Of a stretch of DNA of 64,000 bases, positions 22,401 through 33,243 are shown piece after piece; within the stretch, counting starts at the first letter, position 1, and the number at the start of each line of letters is the position of its first letter. The notes below the pieces were generated by a model. The model was not told the DNA's origin. It saw only the letters and a list, made by a program, of their open reading frames with translations, and made no database searches. The translations under genes were made by a program, and so were the position numbers. Origin of the DNA: Thunnus maccoyii (lineage: Eukaryota > Chordata > Actinopteri > Scombriformes > Scombridae); NCBI RefSeq assembly GCF_910596095.1, contig NC_056537.1:2828574-2892573 (forward strand). The letters run 5' to 3'.

Positions 22401-24363
22401 TATACAGTAAATCACAACAAGGCACTAAAGGCCATAAGTTGTTATCTCAGTTTATGAGTTGACTCTTGGATAAGCATGTCTTCAATCTAAAAATCAACCT
22501 TCTTATGGATTTTCTTACAATTATAGTGTGTTGTTTGAACAGCATCATAACTTAAAATGTCTTTTTAATGATTGTATATTAAGGACTCCAAACACCTGCA
22601 GGATGAACTGGTATTGTGTTGTCATTTTGCAGCTGGTAGTACTACAGTATTTTAGTGTACTTTCCAGAATAACTAGGTAAGTTGTATTCTATAGCGCAAC
22701 AAGTCTTCACTACCTTGTATATCTTCATGTCATACAAGAGCAGTATGTGGCTGTCATGTACAAACTTGTTACCAGAGGTGGAAGAAGTTCTCAGATCCTT
22801 TACTTCAGTAAAAGTACCAATTCAGCAATGTAAAAATACACCATTACAAATAAAAGTCCTGCATGAAAAATCTCACTTAAGTAAAAATACATAAGCACTA
22901 GCAGCAAAGTGTACTTAAAGTATTAAAGTAAAAGTACTGTGAGAACTTTGAGTGTTTTATTAATTTTTCCAGACATGAAAACTGAACACATTCAGGAGTT
23001 TGGAGTCATATTGACTTTAATTTTAGCAGTCAAACTCTCCCTGCTGTCCATAAGAAGTGATGCAACAAGAATCCTGATCCTTCAATACAAGTAGAAATAT
23101 TTCTGTCAGTAAAACAATCTTCATGAATCAGACCGTTATGGCTGAGTAAAATCTAAAATCTGATTTGATCTATATGTCATATATCGCTCCAACAAAATCA
23201 TACTGTATAAAATAAATTGTGGATATTTATAAAGACATGAGCAGGGAAAGGAGTGTGTGTGCTAATTACTCTACAACCTATCCTATAAAGATGTTAATGA
23301 GATGGCTTCAGCACCTCTGGTGAGTAATAGCTGGTTGCAGTGTTGGGGGCTAAACAACTAGCATGCAAAATGCTAACAACTCTCTGCTAACACAACCACC
23401 AGTGCACACTGTATACGATACACAACCACACTGTATATGCTTGGCAGAGCACTAAAGAAGTCAAAATTTCAAAAATTGGAATCTTCAGAAAAATTATTGA
23501 TAATTCAAAAATTATAAATTATTGATTATTGCAGATAACTATTGCAAAAAAAAGGCTGATATCAGGGAAGCCTCACACGGGGCACCAATCTGCTGGGACT
23601 GGTAGGAGCGGTATGACTGTGAACAACAAAACCAAATAATCTGATGCATTCATGTTCTCTGAGAGCTGCAGATTCAGAGCTGCAACAAATAACTATTGAT
23701 TTGTTTAAATTCATCTAATATTAAAAATGAACCTTTTACTCGATTTTACATTCTTAATTTAACCTGGTTTTTCACAAATACTTAAAGAATGTTATCAAAT
23801 AAAATGATTTAATTATCTTTTTTATCACATTACTGGAATTTTATCATTTCTACAACAGTGATTCATTTCTCTGTTGTTCATCTAGAGTATTTCTGTAATC
23901 AATAGAAAGTTTGATTAAACTGAATATCAGGAGAACTCAGTAATTTTAAAACCTGGGGAGTCATTTCAGTTTCTGAGAAGACCTCGGTAATTACAGTAAC
24001 TAACAGGTTTACATTGTCCATTCGACAGCCAGACGATGCTGTAGATCTATAATCAAATGATAAAACATTGGAGCAGTGATCAGGTGTTTTCCTTCCAACT
24101 ATCAATATGTAGAAATTACTAAGTAACACTTGAAACTGTTAATTAATTGTACATGAATTTTAAGTTTAAACTTTAGAGTTTAAACTGTTACTTAATCATG
24201 TCTACATATTGATAGCTGACTTCTACATATTTGACAGTGGAGATGCTGTGCGTCATTGTCCTCTCCTCAAAATAAGGCTGTAGTGAGTGAGGACGTCCCT
24301 TTAGGTTAATTAAATTCCTCCATCCTCGCTGGGAGGAGGTGAGACATGAGTGAAGGAAGCAAG
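22401..24363. other. Intergenic region MLKL to TRIM, unit A
   Basis: AT-rich sequence without a recognisable gene. It contains a fragment of the CAGTGGTGGAA-type element at about 22776-22950 and an AATAAA at 23211-23216 that could end a long MLKL 3' UTR. Confidence 0.45.
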
Positions 24364-24592
24364 GAGCCACATCAGCCAAATGAAAAGCAGCCAGTATCCT
24401 TTTAAAACTGCTCCTCTACTTTGAATGAATCAGCGCTTGATAAGCCCTCCCTCTTCTTCCTGCTTTCAAACACAAAAAGCTCTACTCTGTGCTCATATTT
24501 ACTTGTTCCCTCCCCTTCAGATCTACAGTTTGAAGATGGGCGTAACCAACATGTAATGTAGCACAAGAGGTGTCAAACATGTTTCACTTCTC

Positions 24593-24606
24593 AGGAAGTG
24601 AAACTC
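24593..24606 (+). promoter_or_regulatory. IRF-like AGGAAGTGAAACTC upstream of TRIM, unit A
   Basis: AAGTGAAAC contains the IRF core AANNGAAA and lies 28 bp before the ATG. It is present once here and in TRIM B1, and twice in tandem in TRIM B2. Its position suits a 5' UTR or proximal promoter. Confidence 0.3.
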
Positions 24607-24633
24607 AGACAGTCGTTGACACTGAGAGCTGAA

Positions 24634-26298
24634 ATGGCACAGAAAGGAGATCAGCTCGACCGAGAAACCTTCTCTTGTTCCATCTGTCTGGATCTACTGA
24701 AGGATCCAGTGGCTATTCCCTGTGGACACAGCTACTGCATGAGCTGTATTAAAAAACACTGGAATGAAGAGAATCAGAGGAAGATCTACAGCTGCCCTCA
24801 GTGCAGACAGACCTTCGCACCGAGGCCTGTCCTGGTGAAAAACACCATGTTAGTAGCTTTAGTGGAGCAGCTGAAGAAGACTGGACTCCAAGCTGCTCCT
24901 GCTGATCACTGCTATGCTGGACCTGAAGATGTGGCCTGTGATGTCTGCACTGGGAGGAAGCTGAAAGCCCTCACGTCCTGTCTGGTGTGTCTGGCCTCTT
25001 ACTGTGAGAAACATCTGCAGCCTCACTTTGAATCAGCTACATTTAAAAAACACAAGCTGGTCAACCCCTTGGAGAAGCTCCAGGAGAACATCTGCTCTCG
25101 TCATGATGAGGTGATGAAGATGTTCTGCCGTACTGATCAGCAGAGTATCTGTTATCTCTGCTCTGTGGATGAACATAAAAGCCACGACACAGTCTCAGCT
25201 GCAGCAGAAAGGACTGAGAGGCAGAGAGAGCTCAAGGTGAGTCGACAAAACATCCAGCAGAGAATCCAGGACAGAGAGAAAGATGTGAAGATGCTTCAAC
25301 AGGAGGTGGAGGCCGTCAATCGCTCTGCTAATAAAGCAGTGAAGGACAGTGAGAAGATCTTTTCTGACCTGATCTGTCTCATCCGGAAAAGAAGTTCTGA
25401 TGTGAAGCAGCAGATCAGATCCCAGCAGGAAACTGAAGTGAGACGAGTCAAAGAGCTTCAGGAGAAGCTGGAGCAGGAGATCACTGAGCTGAAGAGGAAA
25501 GACATAAAACTGAAGCAGCTCTCACACACAGAGGATCACAAAGAGTTTCTACACAACTACCCCTCACTGTCACAACTCAGTGCATCTACAGACTCATCCA
25601 GCATCAATATCCGTCCTCTAAGATACTTTGAGGATGTGACAGCAGCTGTGTCAGAGCTCAGAGTTAAACTACAGGACGTCCTGAGGGAGAAAAGGACAAC
25701 CATCTCACGGGCAGTGACTGAAGCTTTACTGTCAGAAGCAGAGCCCAAGACCAGAGCTGGATTCTTAAAATATTCATGTGAAATCACACTGGATCCAAAC
25801 ACAGCATACACATATTTGTTATTATCTGAGGGGAACAGAAAAGCAACATACATGAGTCAACCACAGTCTTCTCGTCACCCAGACAGATTCACTAATTGGA
25901 GTCAGGTCCTGAGTAGAGAGAGTCTGACTGGACGTTGTTACTGGGAGGTGGAGTGGAGAGGGAGAGGAGTTCGTGTAGCAGTTGCATACAAGAATATCAG
26001 CAGAGCAAGAAACTCAAATGAATGTGGATTTGGATTTAATGATAAATCTTGGATGTTAGATTGTAACACTAACAGTTATACATTTTGGTTCAACAACATC
26101 AGAACTCCCGTCTCAGGTCCTGGTTCCTCCAGAGTAGGAGTGTACCTGGATCACAGAGCAGGTATTCTGTCCTTCTACAGTGTCTCTGAAACCATGACTC
26201 TCCTCCACAGAGTCCAGACCACATTCACTCAGCCTCTCTATGCTGGACTTCGTCCTTATTATTATGGAGTCACAGCTGAGTTGTGTAAACTCAAATAG
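24634..26298 (+). CDS. TRIM16/TRIM25-like RING-type E3 ubiquitin ligase, unit A
   Basis: Single-exon CDS of 554 aa. The start is the ATG of MAQKGDQ (GCTGAAATGG, good Kozak); the frame stays open 12 codons upstream but only to a GTG. RING finger: C15, C18, C30, H32, C35, C38, C54 and C57 are all present, so ligase activity is expected. B-box 1 is about 102-140 and B-box 2 about 154-184 (C154, H157, C165, D168, C173, C176, H181, H184). A coiled coil spans about 190-320, and a PRY/SPRY (B30.2) domain runs from about 365 to the end (LDPNTA, GRCYWEVEW, GVYLDHRAGILSFY). This architecture is typical of the large fish TRIM expansions, whose B30.2 domains bind varied targets and which are often interferon-induced. 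It has ALLSEAE where the other two have VDVLLSEAE. The exact subfamily (TRIM16-like, TRIM25-like or finTRIM) cannot be fixed here. Confidence 0.92.
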   Translation: MAQKGDQLDRETFSCSICLDLLKDPVAIPCGHSYCMSCIKKHWNEENQRKIYSCPQCRQTFAPRPVLVKNTMLVALVEQLKKTGLQAAPADHCYAGPEDVACDVCTGRKLKALTSCLVCLASYCEKHLQPHFESATFKKHKLVNPLEKLQENICSRHDEVMKMFCRTDQQSICYLCSVDEHKSHDTVSAAAERTERQRELKVSRQNIQQRIQDREKDVKMLQQEVEAVNRSANKAVKDSEKIFSDLICLIRKRSSDVKQQIRSQQETEVRRVKELQEKLEQEITELKRKDIKLKQLSHTEDHKEFLHNYPSLSQLSASTDSSSINIRPLRYFEDVTAAVSELRVKLQDVLREKRTTISRAVTEALLSEAEPKTRAGFLKYSCEITLDPNTAYTYLLLSEGNRKATYMSQPQSSRHPDRFTNWSQVLSRESLTGRCYWEVEWRGRGVRVAVAYKNISRARNSNECGFGFNDKSWMLDCNTNSYTFWFNNIRTPVSGPGSSRVGVYLDHRAGILSFYSVSETMTLLHRVQTTFTQPLYAGLRPYYYGVTAELCKLK

Positions 26299-26916
26299 AC
26301 AGAAGTCATTTCAGACTTCATGTGTCAGATTCTGTTGTAATTCTTCATGTTTTTGTCTCCATTGTTTCTGAGAGCTCGTTGCTGTGGTGTTTCTGAACTG
26401 CACAGAGATCAACTGTCAATCAAACTGGGATTGTCAACACTTATTTTCTTTTCATTTGTTGTTCTTTTAATGTTTTGAGTTTCTTTAAATGTCACTTTTT
26501 GCTGTGTGTTTTTATCCATGGAGGCTATCACTGCTCATGATGATGTTTTTAACCTTCACTGATGTTTCTTCAGATGAAAATGTGAACTTCTCTTTGTTCT
26601 AAATGTTAGTTTCATGTTTGTATTGATGTATTTGTGTGCTGTTGTTTCTCTTCCACCTCAGTGTCTTAAACAGAGAAAACAGCAGAACTTCCTTCATCAT
26701 AGATATTTTGTTCTCATCACTTTGTAGATTCATAAAGAAATGTACAATCAAACTGTAATTATCATGATAATAATCATTTATTATGTTCTTGTACATTGTG
26801 GGTTAAACTAACTGATTGTGTGGATGAAGTGAATCCGTACATGAAATCATTGAACAAGAGTCATTTAACAGACTTTACTGATCGGATGTGTGAACAATCT
26901 GAAGCTTTACATAATC

Positions 26917-26922
26917 AATAAA
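26917..26922 (+). terminator. Polyadenylation signal of TRIM, unit A
   Basis: AATAAA in 'cataatcaataaagttatt', about 620 bp after the stop codon and conserved in all three TRIM modules. Confidence 0.55.
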
Positions 26923-27217
26923 GTTATTATTTCAACATTGAACAAAGTGTTTTCTTCTGTCTTCATCTCAGGGTCTCATTCAAAGCTTCTGGAGAAAATA
27001 TTGAAACTAAAATGAGAGTTTATTTGAGGCAGTTTTCCTCCTGAAACACCACAAAGTACAGAGTTCATGTTCAGAGCAGACGAACGTTTGTCAGTCAGTC
27101 TCTGTACTTTCAGCTTTCTTCACTAAAACATTTTAATGCTTTCAACACATTATACTGTTGAATAGTCTAATCAATAGCAATATATATATAACAAACTGAT
27201 CAAATGTTTTATATGTA

Positions 27218-28029
27218 AAATATTGATCTGAAAAGTAATTAAAGTTGTCAAATAAATGTAGTTGAGTAGAAAGTACAATATTTCCCTCTGAGATGTAGTG
27301 GAGTGGAAGTATAAAGTAGCATCACATGGAAATACTCAAGTAAGGTATAAGTACCTCAAAATTGTACTTAAGTACAGTACTTCAGTAAATGTACTTAGTT
27401 ACTTTCCATCACTGCTTGTTACTCAGGAGATTTAACACTGGCTGTTGTAACTCCATCTCAAACTGAAATGTGCTCCATCTAGTGGTTACTGGTTATAACA
27501 ACAAGCAAACTGAAACAAGTCTGTATTTTTGTTGTTGTTGTTGTTACTTTCTTTTAATCTTTTAGCCTTTATGTTTATTTTGATTACTGATTCTCTCTGT
27601 GATTAAAAGAGGTGACTGATACAACATGAGTGGTGATGTTTAAATGCTAAAATATGTAAAGACACAAATATAATTCTTGGAAAGTAACTAAATACATTTA
27701 GTCAAATGCTATACTTATGTACAATTTTAAAGTTCTTGTATTTTACTTGAGTATTTCCATTTGATGCTACTTAAGATTTCATAATTGTGTATCAGAACTT
27801 TGTTTTTTCTTCTTTCCTCTCCCATTAATCATCTCATGACCCCTCAGATTTATCTGCTGACCCTTTGGAGGGGCCCCACCCCTAGGTTGGGAACCACTGG
27901 ACTAAACTAGCTAACTGTATATAAAGTAGTGTAAACTAGCTCCACCTCCAGCAGCTACAACAGTAACATGCTGCTCTAACACTGATGCTTCACTATTAAT
28001 AATCAAATGATGTACTTCTTCCACCACTG
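27218..28029 (-). mobile_element. Rearranged copies of the CAGTGGTGGAA-type MITE
   Basis: 27218-27413 matches the 3' half of the 21102-21786 element and ends 'ttactttccatcactg'. 27676-28029 is a reverse-orientation copy that contains 'cccctaggttgggaaccactgg' and ends 'cttcttccaccactg'. Between them is unit-specific sequence with a (TTG)n run at 27531-27545. Confidence 0.65.
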
Positions 28030-28164
28030 ACAAATATACACAAATAATAAACACACCAATACAGTAGTCAGTCTCAGTTAGTCTTTCTCACTTAGACAAA
28101 ATGTAACAGGGAAAATAACTTTCTTCTTTTCAACAAAATCTTTATAAAATGTTTGATTTAGGGC

Positions 28165-28240
28165 GACATGGTGGCTCAGTGGCTAGCACAGTTGCCTCAC
28201 AGCGAGAAGGTTCTGGATTCAAGCCCTGGCCGTCTGAGAT
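28165..28240 (+). repeat. tRNA-like SINE head
   Basis: 'gtggctcagtggctagcaca' resembles an RNA polymerase III A box and 'ggttctggattcaag' a B box, the arrangement of tRNA-derived SINEs. It is not a functional tRNA: no cloverleaf can be completed. Confidence 0.45.
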
Positions 28241-31200
28241 CAGCTACATAGAATACGGCTGGAGATTGTCGATGTTTTTCTTATTGTCATCAAATCTCAT
28301 GTTTCGAGTCAAAACAACAATGAACTGATCTACTAACAAGTATTGTGTGTGTATGATTAATGGGAGAGGAAAGAGGAAAAAACAAAGTTGTGATACACAA
28401 ATCTGTTTTTATTTTTTGGACTTTTTCTCTAATCTTTGATTTTTGGTGAAATATTGGATTTTTTGAACATTTATTGAAATGAAAGCATGTGAGAAGTTTA
28501 GAGGGAAAAATCACTATTTGGTGGAGCTGTTAACAACTCATAGACATGTGAAATGTGACAAGGAGCCACAACTACACACTGATTTTATACAAGAGCTCAC
28601 AAGACTAAAAGGTTGGAAACAACTGATTTAATATTTAATAATGTGTTGTATCTTATAATCTGATCAAATGTGTTTTATGTAAAACTGTAATCTGAAAAGT
28701 AACTAAAGCAGTCAAACAAATATTTGTATTGTCTGAACCCCCTGAACAGGGTGAGCAGGTTGAACAAATGGATGATTATTGTTATTGTTCTGTCTATCGC
28801 AATGCATTGGCATGACGTCAGATGCTTCAGATGTCTCAGATAAACACCTGAGAAGAATAAGAAAGGTGCATAAGAGTGTGATGGCACAAATTTACTTTCA
28901 TTTCTTCAGGTGGCAGACTCGGATCCAGAAAGGCTGCTTCCAGTCAACATCCAGTCACAGGTGAATAATCTTTTAAGGTTTTTGATTGTTTCTAACTAAC
29001 TGAACTCATTTCAAAACTTTGCTTCTTTATGAGATCTTACATGTTTCATCACAGTTCTGTGAAAATGATGCATCTCCAAAATGTTCACTATTTATGGGCT
29101 GAGAAAAGGCTGCTTTCAGCTTTGTGACAGTGGATTTTTCAGATAAACCAATGCATTTTTAAATGGCTTGTTTTGCTTAGAAGGAGGACAGTTTTCTCAA
29201 CACATAAAGGAACATGTAAAACATTGATAAACAGTAAATAAACAATCAATATAAATGGTTTTTAACACACTATTATAATGTAGTTGTAAACAGATATAAT
29301 AGTTAATAAATGTATTTGTGTGGTCACCCATAACTGGATTCTGGTGTATAAACAGATAATAAATGACAATATGGTAAAACACAGTTATGATAATATTTAA
29401 AAAATGTTTTCATGAGAGAAGTTATAAAGGTCGACAAATACTGCACATTAATAAACACTTAAAAAGGTTCTTATATCTACGTACAACTGCATTATGGTGT
29501 GTTATAACCCATTTATTAAATGTTTATATACTGTTTATAATTGCTAAAAAAAAGGGGACTTACAGTAAAGTGTTACCAAACATTTAATCACAAAATTTTA
29601 AAATGTCCATCTTTGGAGATACATGGTTTTCACTGGATAGTGAAAATATATGTAAAAGACTCTTTTACAGACACCTTTACACATTTTATAAGCAGGTAGA
29701 CTGATATTATACATATGTACAAGTAATGTGTACATGATGTTACAGGCAGATGATGGTGGCAAGTGTTTGTTGTGCACAAAAGTGTATTTATCTGTCAACA
29801 CAGCTTCACACAACAGTGTAGGAAGACTGTGTCGGCTTTAACTAAAATAACTCTACGTGGGATAAAACATGGTGGTAAGAAAAGAGTTTCCTTTACTAAG
29901 CTTTGAATGTAAAGTTTGTAAGCACTGAATAAAATTACAGTGGCAGTAATTTATGCCCTGGAGCATTTCAAACTCCACTTTCATGAACCTAAGCATGCGG
30001 AAAGTGTTCATGACTATGAGACTTCTGGGAATTCATGCAGATAACATTCTAACCTCACACACCCTCACGAAGGTGGTTGTCTCTGTGACACTCAGCATTC
30101 TTTCACTGTAAAGGCGGCGACGGACTTCACACACACACACTGATATCAGATTCAGATAAATCCTGTAGTCAAAGAATCTCAGCTGTGAAGAAAGTGCAGT
30201 GAGCATGTCCAGTTGGCTGACTTACTAATACTGCAGTGCCCGTTCAAAATGTGCCTGTTTGGAACAGGCCGACATCTTATTATTTCTCAAGAACCGCATA
30301 TATATGTATAAATTGACAAACGTATCAATTAAAACAATAGAGATTTACTAAATTAAATGGTTTTAATCCAGGAAGATAATTCAGCAGAGACTAAACTGAG
30401 GATGAACCGTGGAAGCAACTGCATATATATATGCATTAACTGACAATCACATCAATTAAAATGACATGGACTTAATAAATTAAAGAGGTACTGCACACTA
30501 AAACATGTTTTTTGAGCTGTAAACTAAGTTATATGACTGTACTATGATGAATCACATCAACGCTGGTGTTAATAATATTAACATTGAAACCAAATTTATA
30601 AAAATTGGTATTTCATGGGTTGAAAATGGTTCGACCTGTTATCGGCTGTTTAAAATCAGCCCAGAAAAGGTGGTGCCAATGCTGATGTCGACAGTTTGGG
30701 AGTTCTCTACGCATGAAATTTACAGAAATGGTAGAATGATAACGGCCACCTCCCACCAGGACCTGCACTCATAAATCCTCCTCGCTTCTCACCATGCAGC
30801 TCTTCAACTCTCTGGCTGTCTGTTCCTGCAGCTATCAGCTGGTAAAATCTTGCAGAGCTGCAAAGCTGCAGAGCTGCGGTTTGACAGGTTTAGTAAGGTC
30901 TGAGGTTACACCATGATTTAACATTTAAAAAAAATTATACCAGCAGATAACTGCAGGAACAGACAGCTGAATAGTTAAAGAGCTACAGGACAAAATCCTA
31001 AATGAATCGTTTAAATGTCATTGCACCAAAAAATTTTTAGGGGGAAGGTATCTGTTCCTTTACTATTCATGTGTAGCAACTACATTACGGTTAAGTTACA
31101 TTGGCAAATTACATGATGTTCTTTACCATAAAAATGTAACCTTGCTGCCTTAAAGTTGTGAGGTAACTAAACTTGTACTGAATAGCTGGTTTAATTTTAT

Positions 31201-31789
31201 TCTTATTCGCTGCAATGAATACAAGTCAACATAAAACTGCATTCATTTTTTTGGCCCTTAGGGGACAGCAGAACAAATTGTCTCAACTTTCATGGTAAGT
31301 CCACACAGTCATTTTGTGTGAAAATGCATTTAAAAGTTTATCTTAAGCTTATGTGAGGCTTCAGCAGTCTGAGTTAATCATATCAAGTGGATTTCTGACA
31401 CAACCTGCTGTATTCAACCTTTATTGGAAGTGTGTTTAACTCGCTGCAGAGCTGTACACCTACACACATAGTGAGGGCAGAAGTTAGTCACACTGAATGA
31501 TATCAATACACGTTTATGTCTGAAACATTACTGAAACATTACTGAAACATTACTGAAACAGTCATTTCTCCACAGGTAAAATGCCGTCAGGAACCATTAG
31601 CTCGATTAAAGAGAAGCACAGAAAATATTTAATTCTTTAAATCATTACTTAGAAACATTTGATAAGACACCTTCTACTTTCTAACATTCACAGTATTAAG
31701 TCATACAGTTGTACTGATATGTCTTTACTCAGAGAGACACTTTTTAATTTTTTTATTTGAATTTTTTTATTTGACTTTTAATGAGGTAT
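28241..31789. other. Inter-unit spacer without recognisable genes
   Basis: AT-rich sequence specific to the space between unit A and unit B. It has short open frames without domains, two similar stretches with 'gcatatatatatgcattaactgacaatc' and 'gcatatatatgtataaattgaca' around 30290-30490, and an R1 fragment at about 31280-31400. Confidence 0.45.
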
Positions 31790-31997
31790 ATTTATGTACA
31801 ATTCAGGGGTAATTTAGAGTTTCCAATCAGTCTAACCTGCATGTATTTGTGTTGTGAGAGGAAACCAGAGTGCCGGGAGAAAACCCACGCAGACACGAGG
31901 AGAAAATGCAAACTCCACACAGAAACAAGCAGCCGGGCAGGTGAAGGTGTTTCTGTGATGCTGCAGTGCTGATCACTGAGCCAGTGTGCCGCCCTGA
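31790..31997 (-). repeat. SINE-like repeat, reverse orientation
   Basis: 'gccgggagaaaacccacgcagacacg' and 'gatcactgagccagtgtgccgccct' are the reverse complement of the SINE-like family whose head is seen at 28165. It ends at the purine tract. Confidence 0.5.
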
Positions 31998-32165
31998 AGA
32001 GGGGAGGAAGGAGGTGAGGAAAGATAGAGGGGGGCAGGAGAGAGGGTGGGGGTGGAGGAGGAGACAGGAGGAAGGAGGGAGGGTGGGGGTAAGAGAGTTG
32101 GAGGAAAGGAGGGGAGGGTAGAGAAGGGGAGATGGAGGGAAGGTGGGGAGGTGAAGGGGGAGGAA
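31996..32165. repeat. Long G/A-rich (polypurine) tract
   Basis: About 170 bases are almost entirely A and G on the + strand, made of irregular 'ggaggaagg', 'gggtgggggt' and 'gagaaggggag' words. It lies between the SINE-like repeat and the coiled-coil remnant, some 470 bp before unit B. Confidence 0.8.
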
Positions 32166-32172
32166 GAGGTTG

Positions 32173-32560
32173 CTACTGTGCTGAACAGCCAGCAGCTTCC
32201 TCCACCTCGCTGTCGCTGTCACACTTCCTCTTTTGTATCCAAATCCAAAAACCTTTTTTCTTCTCGGCCTTCTCCTCCTTTTCCATCTGTTTATTCTCCG
32301 TCTTCTTTTCTTTCTTTTCCCTCTTTGCTTTTTCCTCCTCTGTCTGTTCAGCTATCCAGACCTGTTTCGGTGTTTGCCCTCCTCCTGCGCAACCAGCAAC
32401 ATCTGAATATCTTCTTCTTCTTCTTTTTCAAAGATAGTTCCTGGAGTTTCTTGTTCTCGTCCTCCAACTGTTTATTCTTGGCCTCCCAGGTCTGTTCTGT
32501 CTCAGCCAGGTCCTTTTTTAGTGTCACACTAAAACTTGGCAGAGCAAGTGTGACGCTCTG
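32173..32560 (-). pseudogene. Decayed coding remnant of a Lys/Glu-rich coiled-coil protein
   Basis: On the minus strand a frame starts after an acceptor-like cctccag near 32557 and reads TLKKDLAETEQTWEAKNKQ then LEDENKKLQELSLKKKKKK before drifting into stops. A second frame, ending with TAG at 32173-32175, contains AEQTEEEKAKREKKEKK, TENKQMEKEEKAEKKK and DSDSEVEEAAG. The two look like related heptad-type repeats now out of frame. The parent gene is not recognised. It may belong to a neighbouring gene family cut off by the duplication. Confidence 0.35.
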
Positions 32561-32633
32561 GAGGAGGAGCAGGGGAATGATTGGGGTCTAATGTAGTGAA
32601 TATTCTGTCCACCAGAGTCCGCCATTTAGACGG

Positions 32634-32849
32634 CATGAGAGAACTCACAACAGTGATGTTGAAAGATATCTACTTGATTTGACTCATTTGGACGCTGAAG
32701 CTTCATATTAGCTTCAGATAAACTTTTAAATACATTTTCACACAGAAAGAGGACTGTGGATTTTGTCTCCCATCACTTCCATTGTAAGTGCATTATGAAG
32801 GGATCTTCTAATGGTCAGTATGAACAGGAGGAATGATTATGGCAAGAAA
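32634..32849 (-). repeat. Dispersed repeat R1, start of detectable unit B homology
   Basis: 'catgagagaactcacaacag' at 32634 matches base 1 of the window, the first place where unit B can be compared with unit A. The true left breakpoint may be further left, because unit A is cut by the window edge. Confidence 0.75.
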
Positions 32850-32990
32850 AACCAATGTCAACTGAAGTTAGTGGTGAGTTCTGAAGCCAAATTTGTAGGC
32901 TGGATTAAAAAGGCCATTAAAATTGAAATTCCCACCAAAATGGCGAGGAGCGTGGATGACCTGGCTCAGCATTTTTGGGCTCTCTGGTGA
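32820..32990 (+). other. Small 56-codon open frame, unit B copy
   Basis: Same length and frame as 187-357. The clustered changes give KMARSVDD in place of KMGTSVDD. Status unknown. Confidence 0.15.
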
Positions 32991-33149
32991 GATTTGAAAA
33001 GATGTTTTCATGGGAAATATCCTCCAGAGATCAAATGCACCTCTTCAGTTTCAGTTCACAAGATTTTGTTCATTCTGAATTCACTTGGTTTCTGATAAAT
33101 TCACTTCAGCACAATTCAGTTAGATATGTGTAGGTCAAGGTTTTCTTCA

Positions 33150-33159
33150 TTTCAGTTTC
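33150..33159 (-). promoter_or_regulatory. IRF-type motif before solo 4HB exon, unit B
   Basis: TTTCAGTTTC, identical to the unit A copy and in the same position relative to the splice acceptor. Confidence 0.25.
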
Positions 33160-33243
33160 AGTTTAACTCAATCTGGTTCACTTGACTGTGACTCCATTTG
33201 ATTCCATTTCAAGCTAACTATCTGTCTGTCTCTACAGCTAATC

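Larger units (their letters stand above)
24364..27770 (+). repeat. TRIM gene module, unit A (about 3.4 kb)
   Basis: From 'gagccacatcagccaaatgaaaagcag' to about 'tatttccatttgatgctactt' the sequence matches two consecutive modules in unit B (57268-60695 and 60702 onward, period 3434 bp). The module carries promoter, intronless TRIM, 3' UTR and a MITE remnant, and is the unit of TRIM array growth. Confidence 0.8.

Noticed and set aside
24598-24633. Extended TRIM start adding 12 residues (MKLRQS-like)
   Set aside because: The upstream codon is GTG, not ATG. The ATG of MAQKGDQ has a good Kozak context and fits the family start; the same holds at 57502 and 60950.
28165-28240. Functional tRNA gene
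   Set aside because: A- and B-box-like words are present, but no complete cloverleaf or anticodon arm can be drawn; it is better explained as a SINE head.
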